Source: Rhodococcus sp. KRD197 | GTDB taxonomy: Bacteria > Actinomycetota > Actinomycetes > Mycobacteriales > Mycobacteriaceae | Assembly: GCF_017168235.1 (NCBI RefSeq) | Contig: NZ_JABFAO010000004.1 | Location: 1 to 64,000 of the forward strand | Length of the DNA: 64,000 bases | Reading direction: 5' to 3' | In this document: one piece after another, positions 16,061-23,548 of the stretch | Position numbering within the stretch: position 1 is the stretch's first letter | How the letters are laid out: each line of letters starts with the position of its first letter | Made by a program: the position numbers and the translations under genes | Notes under the pieces: model-generated | The model's input: only the letters and a program-made list of their open reading frames with translations | Databases searched by the model: none | What the model was told of the DNA's origin: nothing

Positions 16061-16777
16061 CTACCGAGGTAGTTCCGCGAGGACCGTCTCGGCGCCGATC
16101 GATCGTTGGCCACGCTCGACGAGCAGCGTGGTTCCGGCCGGAAAATACGTGTCGACGCGCGATCCGAAGCGGATGAGGCCGTATGTGTCACCGATGGAGA
16201 GGACGTCGCCGACCTTGGCATAGTTGATGATGCGACGTGCGATCAGACCGGCGATCTGGACGACCGCGACGTCGTGTCCCGTTGGAGTTCTGATGTGCAT
16301 GCTGTTGCGCTCGTTGACTTCGCTGGCCTCGGCCAGGTCGGCGGACTTGAACTGACCCTTCCGATGCACTACCTCCACGACCTCACCGGCTACCGGTACG
16401 CGCTGGACGTGTACGTCCAGTACGGACAGAAAGATGCTGACGCGAGGGACCGCTTCGGTTCCTAGATCGAGTTCGGCCGGTGGGACGGCCGTGTCGACGA
16501 GTGTCACGAGTCCGTCCGCCGGTGCGACGACCACACCCGGGCGGTTGGGCGGCACGCGGTTGGGGTGCCTGAAGAACGTGGCGCATGCTCCTGCGGCGGT
16601 GAGTCCTGCGCGTCGAATCCACCGGTGCCGACGGCCGAGCAGGGCAACCGCCAGGGGTCCGGCGACGAAGGGCAGGCCTGCGGGGTGAAGCGGTGGAACG
16701 GCTTCCTTCACCAGTTCGGCGACGTGCGCGATGCCGGTGCGGGGAGGTTGACCGATCGGGGCTGGACGGCGTGCCAC
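16061..16777 (-). CDS. psd: phosphatidylserine decarboxylase proenzyme, short type
   Basis: Decarboxylates phosphatidylserine to phosphatidylethanolamine; pyruvoyl enzyme. 238 aa. The self-cleavage motif is RFGSRVD, with Ser at about residue 206 becoming the pyruvoyl group of the small subunit. VAPADG and [11 protein letters not shown] are conserved. GTG at 16777 (VARRPAPIG) matches the mycobacterial start and has a GAGGAG site. psd and pssA form one operon with the AAA ATPase gene, as in M. tuberculosis Rv0435c-Rv0437c. The moeA2 gene that follows in mycobacteria is absent here. Confidence 0.95.
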   Translation of the reverse strand: MARRPAPIGQPPRTGIAHVAELVKEAVPPLHPAGLPFVAGPLAVALLGRRHRWIRRAGLTAAGACATFFRHPNRVPPNRPGVVVAPADGLVTLVDTAVPPAELDLGTEAVPRVSIFLSVLDVHVQRVPVAGEVVEVVHRKGQFKSADLAEASEVNERNSMHIRTPTGHDVAVVQIAGLIARRIINYAKVGDVLSIGDTYGLIRFGSRVDTYFPAGTTLLVERGQRSIGAETVLAELPR

Positions 16778-16839
16778 TGAGCTCCTCTTGTGAATCGCGG
16801 CGGACAGTATGGTCGAAAGAACAGCATGGTCCAACGAAC

Positions 16840-16880
16840 ACTGCCGGGGCTTCACACAGTACGTGAGAAGCCCCGGCAGT
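16840..16880 (-). terminator. hairpin downstream of the GlsB/YeaQ gene
   Basis: ACTGCCGGGGCTTC and GAAGCCCCGGCAGT form a perfect 14-bp GC-rich stem with a 13-nt loop. It lies 24 nt past the end of the minus-strand GlsB/YeaQ gene and before psd, so it most likely ends that transcript. There is only a weak T-run. Confidence 0.7.
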
Positions 16881-16903
16881 TGCCGAACGCGTGCGCCGGG
16901 AGA

Positions 16904-17170
16904 TCAGACCTTCGATCGACCCATGACCATCTTCACGATCCACAGCAGAATGACAGCTCCCAGCAGGCAGGTCAGGAAGCTGAAGATGATTCCGCCGCCT
17001 TCGACGTCGAGGAAGGCGCTGAGCAGCCAACCACCGAGCAGGCCACCGACGATGCCGACGACGATGTTGAGGATGATGCCCATCTGAGCATCCGTTTTCA
17101 TGATCTTGCTACCGATCCAACCGGCGAGGCCGCCGATGATGATCCAGCCGATGATTCCCAAGCCCAACAT
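16904..17170 (-). CDS. GlsB/YeaQ/YmgE-family small membrane protein
   Basis: 88 aa with three hydrophobic helices and the glycine-rich pattern of the transglycosylase-associated/GlsB-YeaQ family (GWIIIGGLAGWIGSKIMK, then GIVGGLLGGWLL). Members are induced by general stress, but their biochemical role is not settled. It has its own strong hairpin downstream and a GAGG-type ribosome-binding site, so it is probably a single-gene unit. Confidence 0.88.
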   Translation of the reverse strand: MLGLGIIGWIIIGGLAGWIGSKIMKTDAQMGIILNIVVGIVGGLLGGWLLSAFLDVEGGGIIFSFLTCLLGAVILLWIVKMVMGRSKV

Positions 17171-17243
17171 GTGGTGCCCCCTCTTATTGGTGTCGTTGAT
17201 GACTCGAGGGGGATTGCCCGGAACTATCGAGGCGCAAACACCG

Positions 17244-17705
17244 TTATGCGTTTTCGCTTTCGGACTTGATGCGCTGGAGGGTCTTGTTCATGCCTTCCAG
17301 GAGCTCGACATCGAACTGCTCGGTTCCGCCGAGAACGTTCTTGACCAGGAATCCAGAGACCGCGCTGGTGCCGGTGGGCGCTTCGCGCTTTTCCACGACG
17401 GTGGTGCCGGTGCCGGTGGCGGACGGTGTGAGCGTGTAGGACCAGATCGTCTTGTTCTCGACGATCCGGAACGCAATGGCCTTGTTCGGCTGAAATTCCA
17501 CGACCTTTGCAGTGGTCGGCCACACCAGCATGCCCTTGCGATTGATGTTCAGCGTGGTGGTGCCCTTGCGCACATCGCCGCCGAAGACCTTCATCTTCTT
17601 GCACTGAGGGCTCCACTCGCCCATGCGCTTGAGATCGGACACGACCTTCCACACCTGCTCCGGGGTGGCCTCGACATCGATGCTGGCTTCCAGGGTCTTG
17701 CTCAC
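17244..17705 (-). CDS. SRPBCC-family (polyketide cyclase/dehydrase-like) protein
   Basis: 153 aa, one START-like domain: IDVEATPEQVWKVVSDLKRMGEWSP at the N-terminus is the family signature. GTG at 17705 has a GGAGG site 5 nt upstream; earlier in-frame starts at 17732 and 17717 overlap this site and are less likely. Such proteins bind hydrophobic ligands. It stands apart from the polyketide cluster and there is no sign that it takes part in it. Confidence 0.87.
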   Translation of the reverse strand: MSKTLEASIDVEATPEQVWKVVSDLKRMGEWSPQCKKMKVFGGDVRKGTTTLNINRKGMLVWPTTAKVVEFQPNKAIAFRIVENKTIWSYTLTPSATGTGTTVVEKREAPTGTSAVSGFLVKNVLGGTEQFDVELLEGMNKTLQRIKSESENA

Positions 17706-17789
17706 GTGCGCCTCCATTGGGGTTGTTTGCAACCGACCGTTACAGACATTTCGCCTGATCGTATAGGCATGCCCACAACCGATGCGGCA

Positions 17790-18585
17790 CTACATCTGTG
17801 CGCGACGGGCGAGGACGAATGCGTACAGCCCGTACAGGCCGATCCCGACGCCGGCGAGAATCAGCAGAAACCGGCCGAACGGCTGGGCGCCGAGCGTCTT
17901 GATAGCGCCGTCGATGCCGGTGGCCTTGCTGGGGTCGGAGGTGAACACAGCAGCGACGACGAGGCCCCCTGCGCCGATCAGCGCGATGCCCTTGGCGACG
18001 TATCCGGCGATGCCCAGCCGTTCCACCAATTTGCTCTGATGGCCTTCTAGGTCATCGAGGAAATTCTTGGAGACGCCCTTGTAGACGTGGTAGCCGCCGA
18101 CGCCGATGACAATGAGTCCGATGAGGACGAGCGCCGCCTTGCCGAAGCCGTTCTCCATCAGCCGTGCCGACATGCCGGCGTTCTGTTGCCCGCTGGACTC
18201 ACCGGATCCGCTGGCGAACTGGAAGGTCGTCCACGTGAACGCGATGTACACCCCAGCGAGAGCCAGGGCCTTCAGTCGGTCCATCGCGCTGCCCGCATCT
18301 TGGTCCGTCTTCTTACCGACGACCGCTTCGATGATCCGCCACAGCGCGAGCTGCGAAAGCGACGACGGCGACCCACAGGGCGATCCTGCCTCCGGGTTGT
18401 GCGGCCAGGGTGCCGAGGGCACCGGATTGGTCTGCACTGCCGCTGTCGCCGAAGGCGAGACGGATCGCGATGTAGCCGATCAGGAGGTGCACGAGACCGG
18501 AGACGACATGCCCGCCTCGTGCGGCCTTCTCGAACAGGTCACTGTCTTGTGCGCGCTGGGCGGTATCGCCGGCCGATGAATTCAC
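17790..18585 (-). pseudogene. DUF1206 membrane protein gene with a frameshift
   Basis: Two overlapping reading frames together make one DUF1206 protein of about 264 aa. The first (from GTG at 18585) carries SDLFEKAARGGHVVSGLVHLL and ends in the frame reading WVAVVAFAA. The second resumes with LALWRIIEAVVGKK and runs through four more membrane helices to RRAQM. The join needs one base removed, most simply a T in the TTT run (AAA on the plus strand at 18356-18358). The total length (796 = 3x265+1) agrees. It is either a recent inactivation or a homopolymer sequencing error; the rest of the gene is intact. Confidence 0.8.
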
Positions 18586-18748
18586 GTAGATCCCCGATGG
18601 TGGTGGTGTCCGGTTTTCGTACCCGAATGCCTCGCCCGGGAAACACGTACCGCGCGCCTCCCCCCAAAGTGGTAACGGGAAGCGAACACTGGCGATAGTA
18701 CGAACGAGGAACCAGACCACAACAAGTATGTGTTCGGAGTGATCGATC

Positions 18749-18904
18749 GTGAACATTCATTCGATCTTGCGTCGTCCCAGCTCGGAAGTACCCCTGCTGG
18801 AAACCGCTCGAATGAGCGGCAGCCCTAGGAAGTGGCCCAGTGAGAAGCTCGAGCGACTCCTCACCCCCGGCGAAATCGAGATGATCAGGCGCGGGCAGGT
18901 CTGA
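18749..18904 (+). CDS. possible small protein (51 aa), unrecognised
   Basis: GTG start with a GGAG site about 8 nt upstream, 51 codons, TGA stop. It lies in the 380-bp gap between the DUF1206 gene and the receiver-reductase operon. Third codon positions are mostly G or C, particularly in the second half (SEKLERLLTPGEIEMIRRGQ). The product is charged and soluble, with an amphipathic C-terminal helix. I do not recognise a family. Apart from this I see only promoter DNA in the gap. Confidence 0.4.
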   Translation: MNIHSILRRPSSEVPLLETARMSGSPRKWPSEKLERLLTPGEIEMIRRGQV

Positions 18905-18966
18905 CACGCGCGGCTCGACTCCCGGAGTCATACTTGTGGGCAGGTAACGCTCGTCCGGGAGGGTCA

Positions 18967-20622
18967 TTGAAGCCTGTCATTCTCAGTGTCGACGATGATC
19001 CGGGAGTATCCCGAGCCGTCGCCCGCGATCTTCGCCGTCACTATGGCGAGAACTACCGAATCATCCGTGCCGAATCGGGGCCGCAAGCCCTCGATGCCCT
19101 CAAGGAATTGAAGCTGCGCGGTCAGCCTGTGGCCGTGTTGCTGGCGGACTATCGCATGCCGCAGATGAACGGCATGGAGTTCCTCGAACAAGCGATGGAC
19201 CTGTACCCCTATGCGCGAAGAGTGCTGCTGACCGCGTACGCCGACACCGACGCTGCAATCGACGCCATCAACGTCATCGACCTCGACTACTACCTGCTCA
19301 AGCCGTGGGATCCACCGGAGGAAAAGCTGTACCCGGTGTTGGACGCCCAGCTCGAGGCGTGGTGCTCCCAGGATCATCGTCCCGTCGAGGAAACCAGGAT
19401 CATCGGCCACCGGTGGTCGGCGAGATCCTCGGAGGTGCGCGAGTTCCTGGCTCGCAACCAACTGCCCTATCGCTGGTACATGGCAGACGAACCGGAGGGC
19501 GCTCGGCTGCTGACCTCCGCCGGCGTCGAGGATTCCGCGTGTCCGGTGGTCGTCACCTCGGACGGCACCGCGCTCTGCGGCCCCACCGACGCGGAGCTGG
19601 CCCAGCGCCTGGGCCTGACCACGACGCCGTCGGACGAGTTCTACGATCTCGTCGTCATCGGCGGTGGCCCCGCCGGGCTCGGCGCTGCACTCTACGGCGC
19701 GTCGGAGGGCTTGCGCACGACGCTCATCGAGCGCACGGCGACTGGCGGGCAGGCCGGACAGAGTTCCCGGATCGAGAACTACCTCGGATTCCCCGACGGC
19801 GTATCCGGGGCTCAGCTGGCCGAGCGGGCGCGTCGGCAAGCGCTCAAATTCGGCGCCGAGGTGGTGACGACCCAGGACGTGGTTGCGCTCGAGGCCAACG
19901 GATCGGCGAGGACGGTGCATTTCGCAGACGGTCGCACCATCGCCGCACACACGGTGATTCTCTCGACCGGTGTGGCGTACCGACAGCTGGCGACGCCGGG
20001 TATCGAGAACTTCACCGGCCGCGGCGTGTTCTACGGCTCGGCGATGACGGAGGCGGCTCGCTGCGCGGAGGAAGACGTCTACATAGTCGGCGGCGCCAAC
20101 TCGGCCGGCCAAGCGGCGGTGTACCTGGCGCGCGGAGCGAAGTCGGTGACGATTCTGATTCGTGCACAGTCGCTCGAGGCGTCGATGTCGCACTACCTGA
20201 TTCAGCAGATCGAGGAGCATCGAAAAATCACCGTGCGAACCTGCACCGAAGTGGTCGGGGTTGCGGGCGAGGATCACCTGGGGTCCATCACCGTCCGCGA
20301 CAGGGCCACCGGCGCGGAGGAGACCATCGCCGCGCAGTACCTGTTCCTCTTCATCGGGGCCGCGCCGCGCACCGACTGGCTCGACGGCTTCCTCGTGTGC
20401 GACGAGCATGGGTTCGTCGTCACCGGACCCGATCTCGTCGTGGACGGCAAGGGGCCGGCCGGATGGGATCGTGACAGGCTGCCCCACCACCTCGAAACGA
20501 GCGTGCCCGGCGTGTTCGCTGCCGGTGACGTGCGCTCCGATTCGGCCAAGCGGGTGGCGTCGGCGGTGGGCGAGGGAGCGATGGCAGTGATGCTCGTGCA
20601 CAGATATCTGGCCAATCCATGA
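18967..20622 (+). CDS. receiver / glutaredoxin-like / thioredoxin-reductase-like fusion protein
   Basis: 551 aa from TTG at 18967, with GGGAGGG just upstream. Residues 1-125 are a receiver domain (DDD at 9-11, phosphoacceptor Asp 61 in LLADYRMP, Lys 112). Residues 145-215 look like a glutaredoxin/thioredoxin-type fold without a CxxC. Residues 225-550 are an FAD/NADPH domain of thioredoxin-reductase type (IGGGPAGLGAALYG, VGGANSAGQAAVYLARG). The redox CxxC of TrxB is absent: the site reads VFYGSAMTEAARC with only one Cys. It overlaps the kinase gene, its likely partner. The output may be an oxidoreductase activity controlled by phosphorylation. Confidence 0.9.
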   Translation: MKPVILSVDDDPGVSRAVARDLRRHYGENYRIIRAESGPQALDALKELKLRGQPVAVLLADYRMPQMNGMEFLEQAMDLYPYARRVLLTAYADTDAAIDAINVIDLDYYLLKPWDPPEEKLYPVLDAQLEAWCSQDHRPVEETRIIGHRWSARSSEVREFLARNQLPYRWYMADEPEGARLLTSAGVEDSACPVVVTSDGTALCGPTDAELAQRLGLTTTPSDEFYDLVVIGGGPAGLGAALYGASEGLRTTLIERTATGGQAGQSSRIENYLGFPDGVSGAQLAERARRQALKFGAEVVTTQDVVALEANGSARTVHFADGRTIAAHTVILSTGVAYRQLATPGIENFTGRGVFYGSAMTEAARCAEEDVYIVGGANSAGQAAVYLARGAKSVTILIRAQSLEASMSHYLIQQIEEHRKITVRTCTEVVGVAGEDHLGSITVRDRATGAEETIAAQYLFLFIGAAPRTDWLDGFLVCDEHGFVVTGPDLVVDGKGPAGWDRDRLPHHLETSVPGVFAAGDVRSDSAKRVASAVGEGAMAVMLVHRYLANP

Positions 20623-22052
20623 GTGCGCCGTGCAGTCCGGAAGAGCTGAGAACACTGTTCCTCTTCGAGAAACTCGACGACGAGCAGCTCGCGAGACTCT
20701 GCGCCGAGGGCAGTATCGAAACCATCGAGCCCGGGCCGGTGTACTCCGAGGGCGATCCGGCGAGGTGCTTCTACGTGTTGATCGAGGGCTCCCTGGTGTT
20801 GACGAAGCTCTCGGGCGGCGAGGACATCGTCATCAACCGAACCTCGCAGCGCGGCGTGTATGCGGGCGCGTGGCAGGCCTACCTACGTGATCGGGCGCCG
20901 CAGGTGTACCAGTCATCGATGCGCGTGAGCGCCACCTCGCGCTTCTTCGTGCTCGACGCCGACTGCTTCGCCTCGATCGTCTCCGAGTGGTTCCCGATGG
21001 CCCTGCATCTGCTGGACGGGTTGTTCTTCGGCAACCGCAACACCACGCAGCTCATCGATCAGCGAGAGCGACTGTTGGCTCTGGGATCCCTGTCCGCTGG
21101 TCTGACCCACGAGCTGAACAACCCCGCAGCTGCCGCGGTGCGGGCGACGTCGGCGCTGCGCGATCGTGTCGCACACATGCGCCACAAGCTGAAGATGATT
21201 GCGAACGGTTCGCTCGATCGGGCCTCGCTTACCTCCCTCGTCGGCCTGCAGGAAGAAGCCGTCGAACTCGTCGCGAAAGCTCCCAAGCTGACGCCGCTCG
21301 AGGCCTCGGACAGGGAGGACGAGCTCGGTGATTGGTTCGACGATCACGACATCGCAGGTGGATGGGATCTGGCTCCGACATTCGTGCAGGCGGGCCTGGA
21401 TGTGGCATGGCTGAACAAGGTTGCCGCGACGGTCGACGAGTCGAGGACCCTCGAGGGCGCGGTTCGATGGCTCAGCTACACCGTCGAGACCGAGTTGTTG
21501 ATGAACGAGATCGCCGATTCGACGACGCGGGTGTCGACCCTCGTCGGGGCGGCCAAACAGTATTCGCAGATGGATCGTGCGCCGTACCAAACCGTCGACC
21601 TGCGGGACCTGCTCGAGAGCACGCTGGTGATGTTGGCGCGCAAGATCGGCCCCGACGTCACCGTCGTCACCGAGTACGACCCGTCGCTGCCGCCGATCCC
21701 GGCATACGCGGCTGAGCTGAATCAGGTGTGGACCAATCTGATCGACAACGCGGTCCAGGCGATGGATGGTGCCGGCACGTTGACAGTGCGAACCTCGCTC
21801 GATCACGACACGGCCCAGGTGGACATCTGCGACACCGGACCCGGAGTGCCGGAGAGCATCCGAGGCCGAATCTTCGAACCGTTCTTCACCACGAAGCCCG
21901 TGGGCGAGGGAACCGGTCTGGGCCTGGACATCTCGTGGCGAATCGTCGTGACCAAACATCATGGTGAGCTGAACGTACGATCCGAGCCCGGTGACACCCG
22001 CTTCACTGTCAGACTGCCTATAGCGTCGGAATCAGCGCAGGAGGAATCATGA
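20619..22052 (+). CDS. sensor histidine kinase with N-terminal cyclic-nucleotide-binding-like domain
   Basis: 477 aa, soluble, no membrane segments. Residues 10-125 form a cNMP-binding-like jelly roll (VYSEGDPARCFYVLIEGSLVL). The dimerisation/phosphoacceptor helix has His 164 in LTHELNNPA. The HATPase domain at the C-terminus has the N-box (NQVWTNLIDNAVQAM), G1 (DTGPGVP) and G2 (GEGTGLGLDIS). It overlaps the receiver-reductase gene by 4 nt and presumably phosphorylates it. It senses an intracellular signal; whether the N-terminal domain binds a nucleotide cannot be said. Confidence 0.92.
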   Translation: MSAPCSPEELRTLFLFEKLDDEQLARLCAEGSIETIEPGPVYSEGDPARCFYVLIEGSLVLTKLSGGEDIVINRTSQRGVYAGAWQAYLRDRAPQVYQSSMRVSATSRFFVLDADCFASIVSEWFPMALHLLDGLFFGNRNTTQLIDQRERLLALGSLSAGLTHELNNPAAAAVRATSALRDRVAHMRHKLKMIANGSLDRASLTSLVGLQEEAVELVAKAPKLTPLEASDREDELGDWFDDHDIAGGWDLAPTFVQAGLDVAWLNKVAATVDESRTLEGAVRWLSYTVETELLMNEIADSTTRVSTLVGAAKQYSQMDRAPYQTVDLRDLLESTLVMLARKIGPDVTVVTEYDPSLPPIPAYAAELNQVWTNLIDNAVQAMDGAGTLTVRTSLDHDTAQVDICDTGPGVPESIRGRIFEPFFTTKPVGEGTGLGLDISWRIVVTKHHGELNVRSEPGDTRFTVRLPIASESAQEES

Positions 22053-22399
22053 GCGAGGACAATCCCGGCATCGATGTCACCGCCGCGCCGTCGGGGCCCG
22101 GTTGCGCCGAATGCACAGCGACGAAGGGGTGGTGGTTTCACCTCCGCAGGTGCGCGCAGTGCGGGCACATAGGGTGCTGCGATTCCTCGCCGTCGCAACA
22201 TGCCAGCCGACACGCCGAGAGCACGAGGCATCAGCTGATCAGAAGCTTCGAACCCGGTGAGAGCTGGTACTACAATTACGCGGACGAGCAGATGTACGAC
22301 GGTCCCGAACTCGCACCGCCGCAGCATCATCCGCTCGACCAGCCGACGCCGGGGCCGGCTGGTCTCGTGCCCGCGAACTGGCAGCGTGAACTCAATTGA
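22049..22399 (+). CDS. UBP-type zinc-finger protein
   Basis: 116 aa. The Zn-finger UBP fold is clear: C-x2-C (CAEC), C-x2-C (CAQCGH), HIGCCDSSPSQHASRHAESTRH with the remaining Cys/His ligands. The domain is best known from eukaryotic deubiquitinases, where it binds C-terminal Gly-Gly; bacterial copies often sit next to this receiver-reductase/kinase pair. It overlaps both neighbours by 4 nt, so it is part of the same redox-signalling operon. The role is unknown. Confidence 0.9.
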   Translation: MSEDNPGIDVTAAPSGPGCAECTATKGWWFHLRRCAQCGHIGCCDSSPSQHASRHAESTRHQLIRSFEPGESWYYNYADEQMYDGPELAPPQHHPLDQPTPGPAGLVPANWQRELN

Positions 22400-22815
22400 A
22401 CGAGAACAAGACGCGTCCGACGGATGTCCCGGCCCAGGAGTTCCTCGCTGCCGTCGAGCATCCGGTTCGACGGGCCGACGGACTGGCCCTTGCCGAGATG
22501 ATGAGTCGGGTCACCGGTGAACCCGCAGTGATGTGGGGTCCGACGATGGTCGGCTTCGGCACTTACCACTACCGGACCGGAAGCGGGCGGGAAGGCGACT
22601 ACCTCGTCGTCGGATTCTCGCCGCGTAAATCGAATCTGTCGCTGTATGGGCTCACCTACGCACCGGAGTCGGAGGGGCTGCTCGAGCGGCTCGGAAAACA
22701 CAAACGGGGAGCTGGATGCTTGTACGTCAACACCCTCGCTGACGTCGACTTCGGCGTTCTCGAAGAGCTGACCGCGGTGAACTACCCGCACATCGTCGAA
22801 AACATGAGCTCATGA
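22396..22815 (+). CDS. DUF1801 domain protein
   Basis: 139 aa, YdhG/DUF1801 fold: ADGLALAEMMSRVTGEPAVMWGPTMVGFGTYHYR is typical. TTG at 22396 overlaps the zinc-finger stop by 4 nt. The family is widespread, small and of unknown function; related proteins bind iron-cofactor or hydrophobic ligands in some reports. It overlaps the GPP34 gene by 4 nt. Confidence 0.85.
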   Translation: MNENKTRPTDVPAQEFLAAVEHPVRRADGLALAEMMSRVTGEPAVMWGPTMVGFGTYHYRTGSGREGDYLVVGFSPRKSNLSLYGLTYAPESEGLLERLGKHKRGAGCLYVNTLADVDFGVLEELTAVNYPHIVENMSS

Positions 22816-23489
22816 CGCTGCTCGCCGAGGATGTGTTCCTGCTTCTGGTCGATGATGTGACGGGCAAGCCGACGGTCGACAGCACCAAGTTCCCGCGGGT
22901 GCTCGCCGGTGCGTTGGTGCTCGAGTTGGCGATGCACGGAGCGGTTCGGATCACGGCACCGAACGAGCCGGTCAAGGAGGGCCGTCTGGTGGTGTCGGGT
23001 CCGCCGCCGCAGGATCCGTTGCTGGCGCGGGCACACTCCGTCATCGGAGCCGAGAAGAAACCCGTCAAACCGCAGAGGGCGATCGAGAAGCTGCAGCGCA
23101 AGCTGAAGGAGGAGATCGCCTCGCGGCTCGTGCACCAGGGCTACGTCACAGAGAAGCACTACAAGATCTGGGGGCTGTTTCCCACCACGACATGGCCCGC
23201 ACACGATGTCCGACGGCAGGAGCGGGCTCGTCAGGCGATAGGAAGTGCGATCGTCGACGGCACCACGCCGACCCCCGAAACCTCGGCCCTGATCTCCCTG
23301 ATCTCTGCCATCGATGCCATCCCCAAGGTCCTCCCCGGCGTCGACAAGAAAGCGGCAAAGAGGCGGGCGAAAGAAATCGCCGAAGGTGAGTGGGCCAGCG
23401 CGGCGGTCCGCAAGGCCGTGCAGGACGTCAACACCGCGGTGATGACGGCGGTCATGGTGCCGATCATCGTCAGCTCGACAGGTAGCTGA
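22812..23489 (+). CDS. GPP34-family protein
   Basis: 225 aa, related to the Golgi phosphoprotein 3 fold: LLAEDVFLLLVDDVTGKPTVD at the N-terminus, then an all-helical protein. Eukaryotic members bind phosphatidylinositol-4-phosphate; actinobacterial homologues are common but not understood. It is the last gene of the five-gene operon starting at 18967 and is followed by a strong bidirectional terminator. Confidence 0.88.
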   Translation: MTLLAEDVFLLLVDDVTGKPTVDSTKFPRVLAGALVLELAMHGAVRITAPNEPVKEGRLVVSGPPPQDPLLARAHSVIGAEKKPVKPQRAIEKLQRKLKEEIASRLVHQGYVTEKHYKIWGLFPTTTWPAHDVRRQERARQAIGSAIVDGTTPTPETSALISLISAIDAIPKVLPGVDKKAAKRRAKEIAEGEWASAAVRKAVQDVNTAVMTAVMVPIIVSSTGS

Positions 23490-23505
23490 CCCGACCGACG
23501 AAAAA

Positions 23506-23532
23506 GGGGCCCGGCCTGATCGGCCGGGCCCC
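23506..23532. terminator. bidirectional intrinsic terminator
   Basis: GGGGCCCGGCC and GGCCGGGCCCC form a perfect 11-bp stem with a 5-nt loop. It is flanked by AAAAA on the left and ATTTT on the right, so it can work for both the GPP34 operon (plus) and the BCCT gene (minus). Confidence 0.9.
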
Positions 23533-23548
23533 ATTTTCGTCGCTGTAG

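Noticed and set aside
17244-17705. SRPBCC (polyketide-cyclase-like) gene as a part of the polyketide pathway
   Set aside because: It is 11 kb away, on the other strand, in a conserved neighbourhood, and single-domain SRPBCC proteins are very common.
18964-20655. Open frame antisense to the receiver-reductase gene (563 codons)
   Set aside because: Shadow frame: no domain likeness, while the plus strand has full receiver and flavoprotein motifs.
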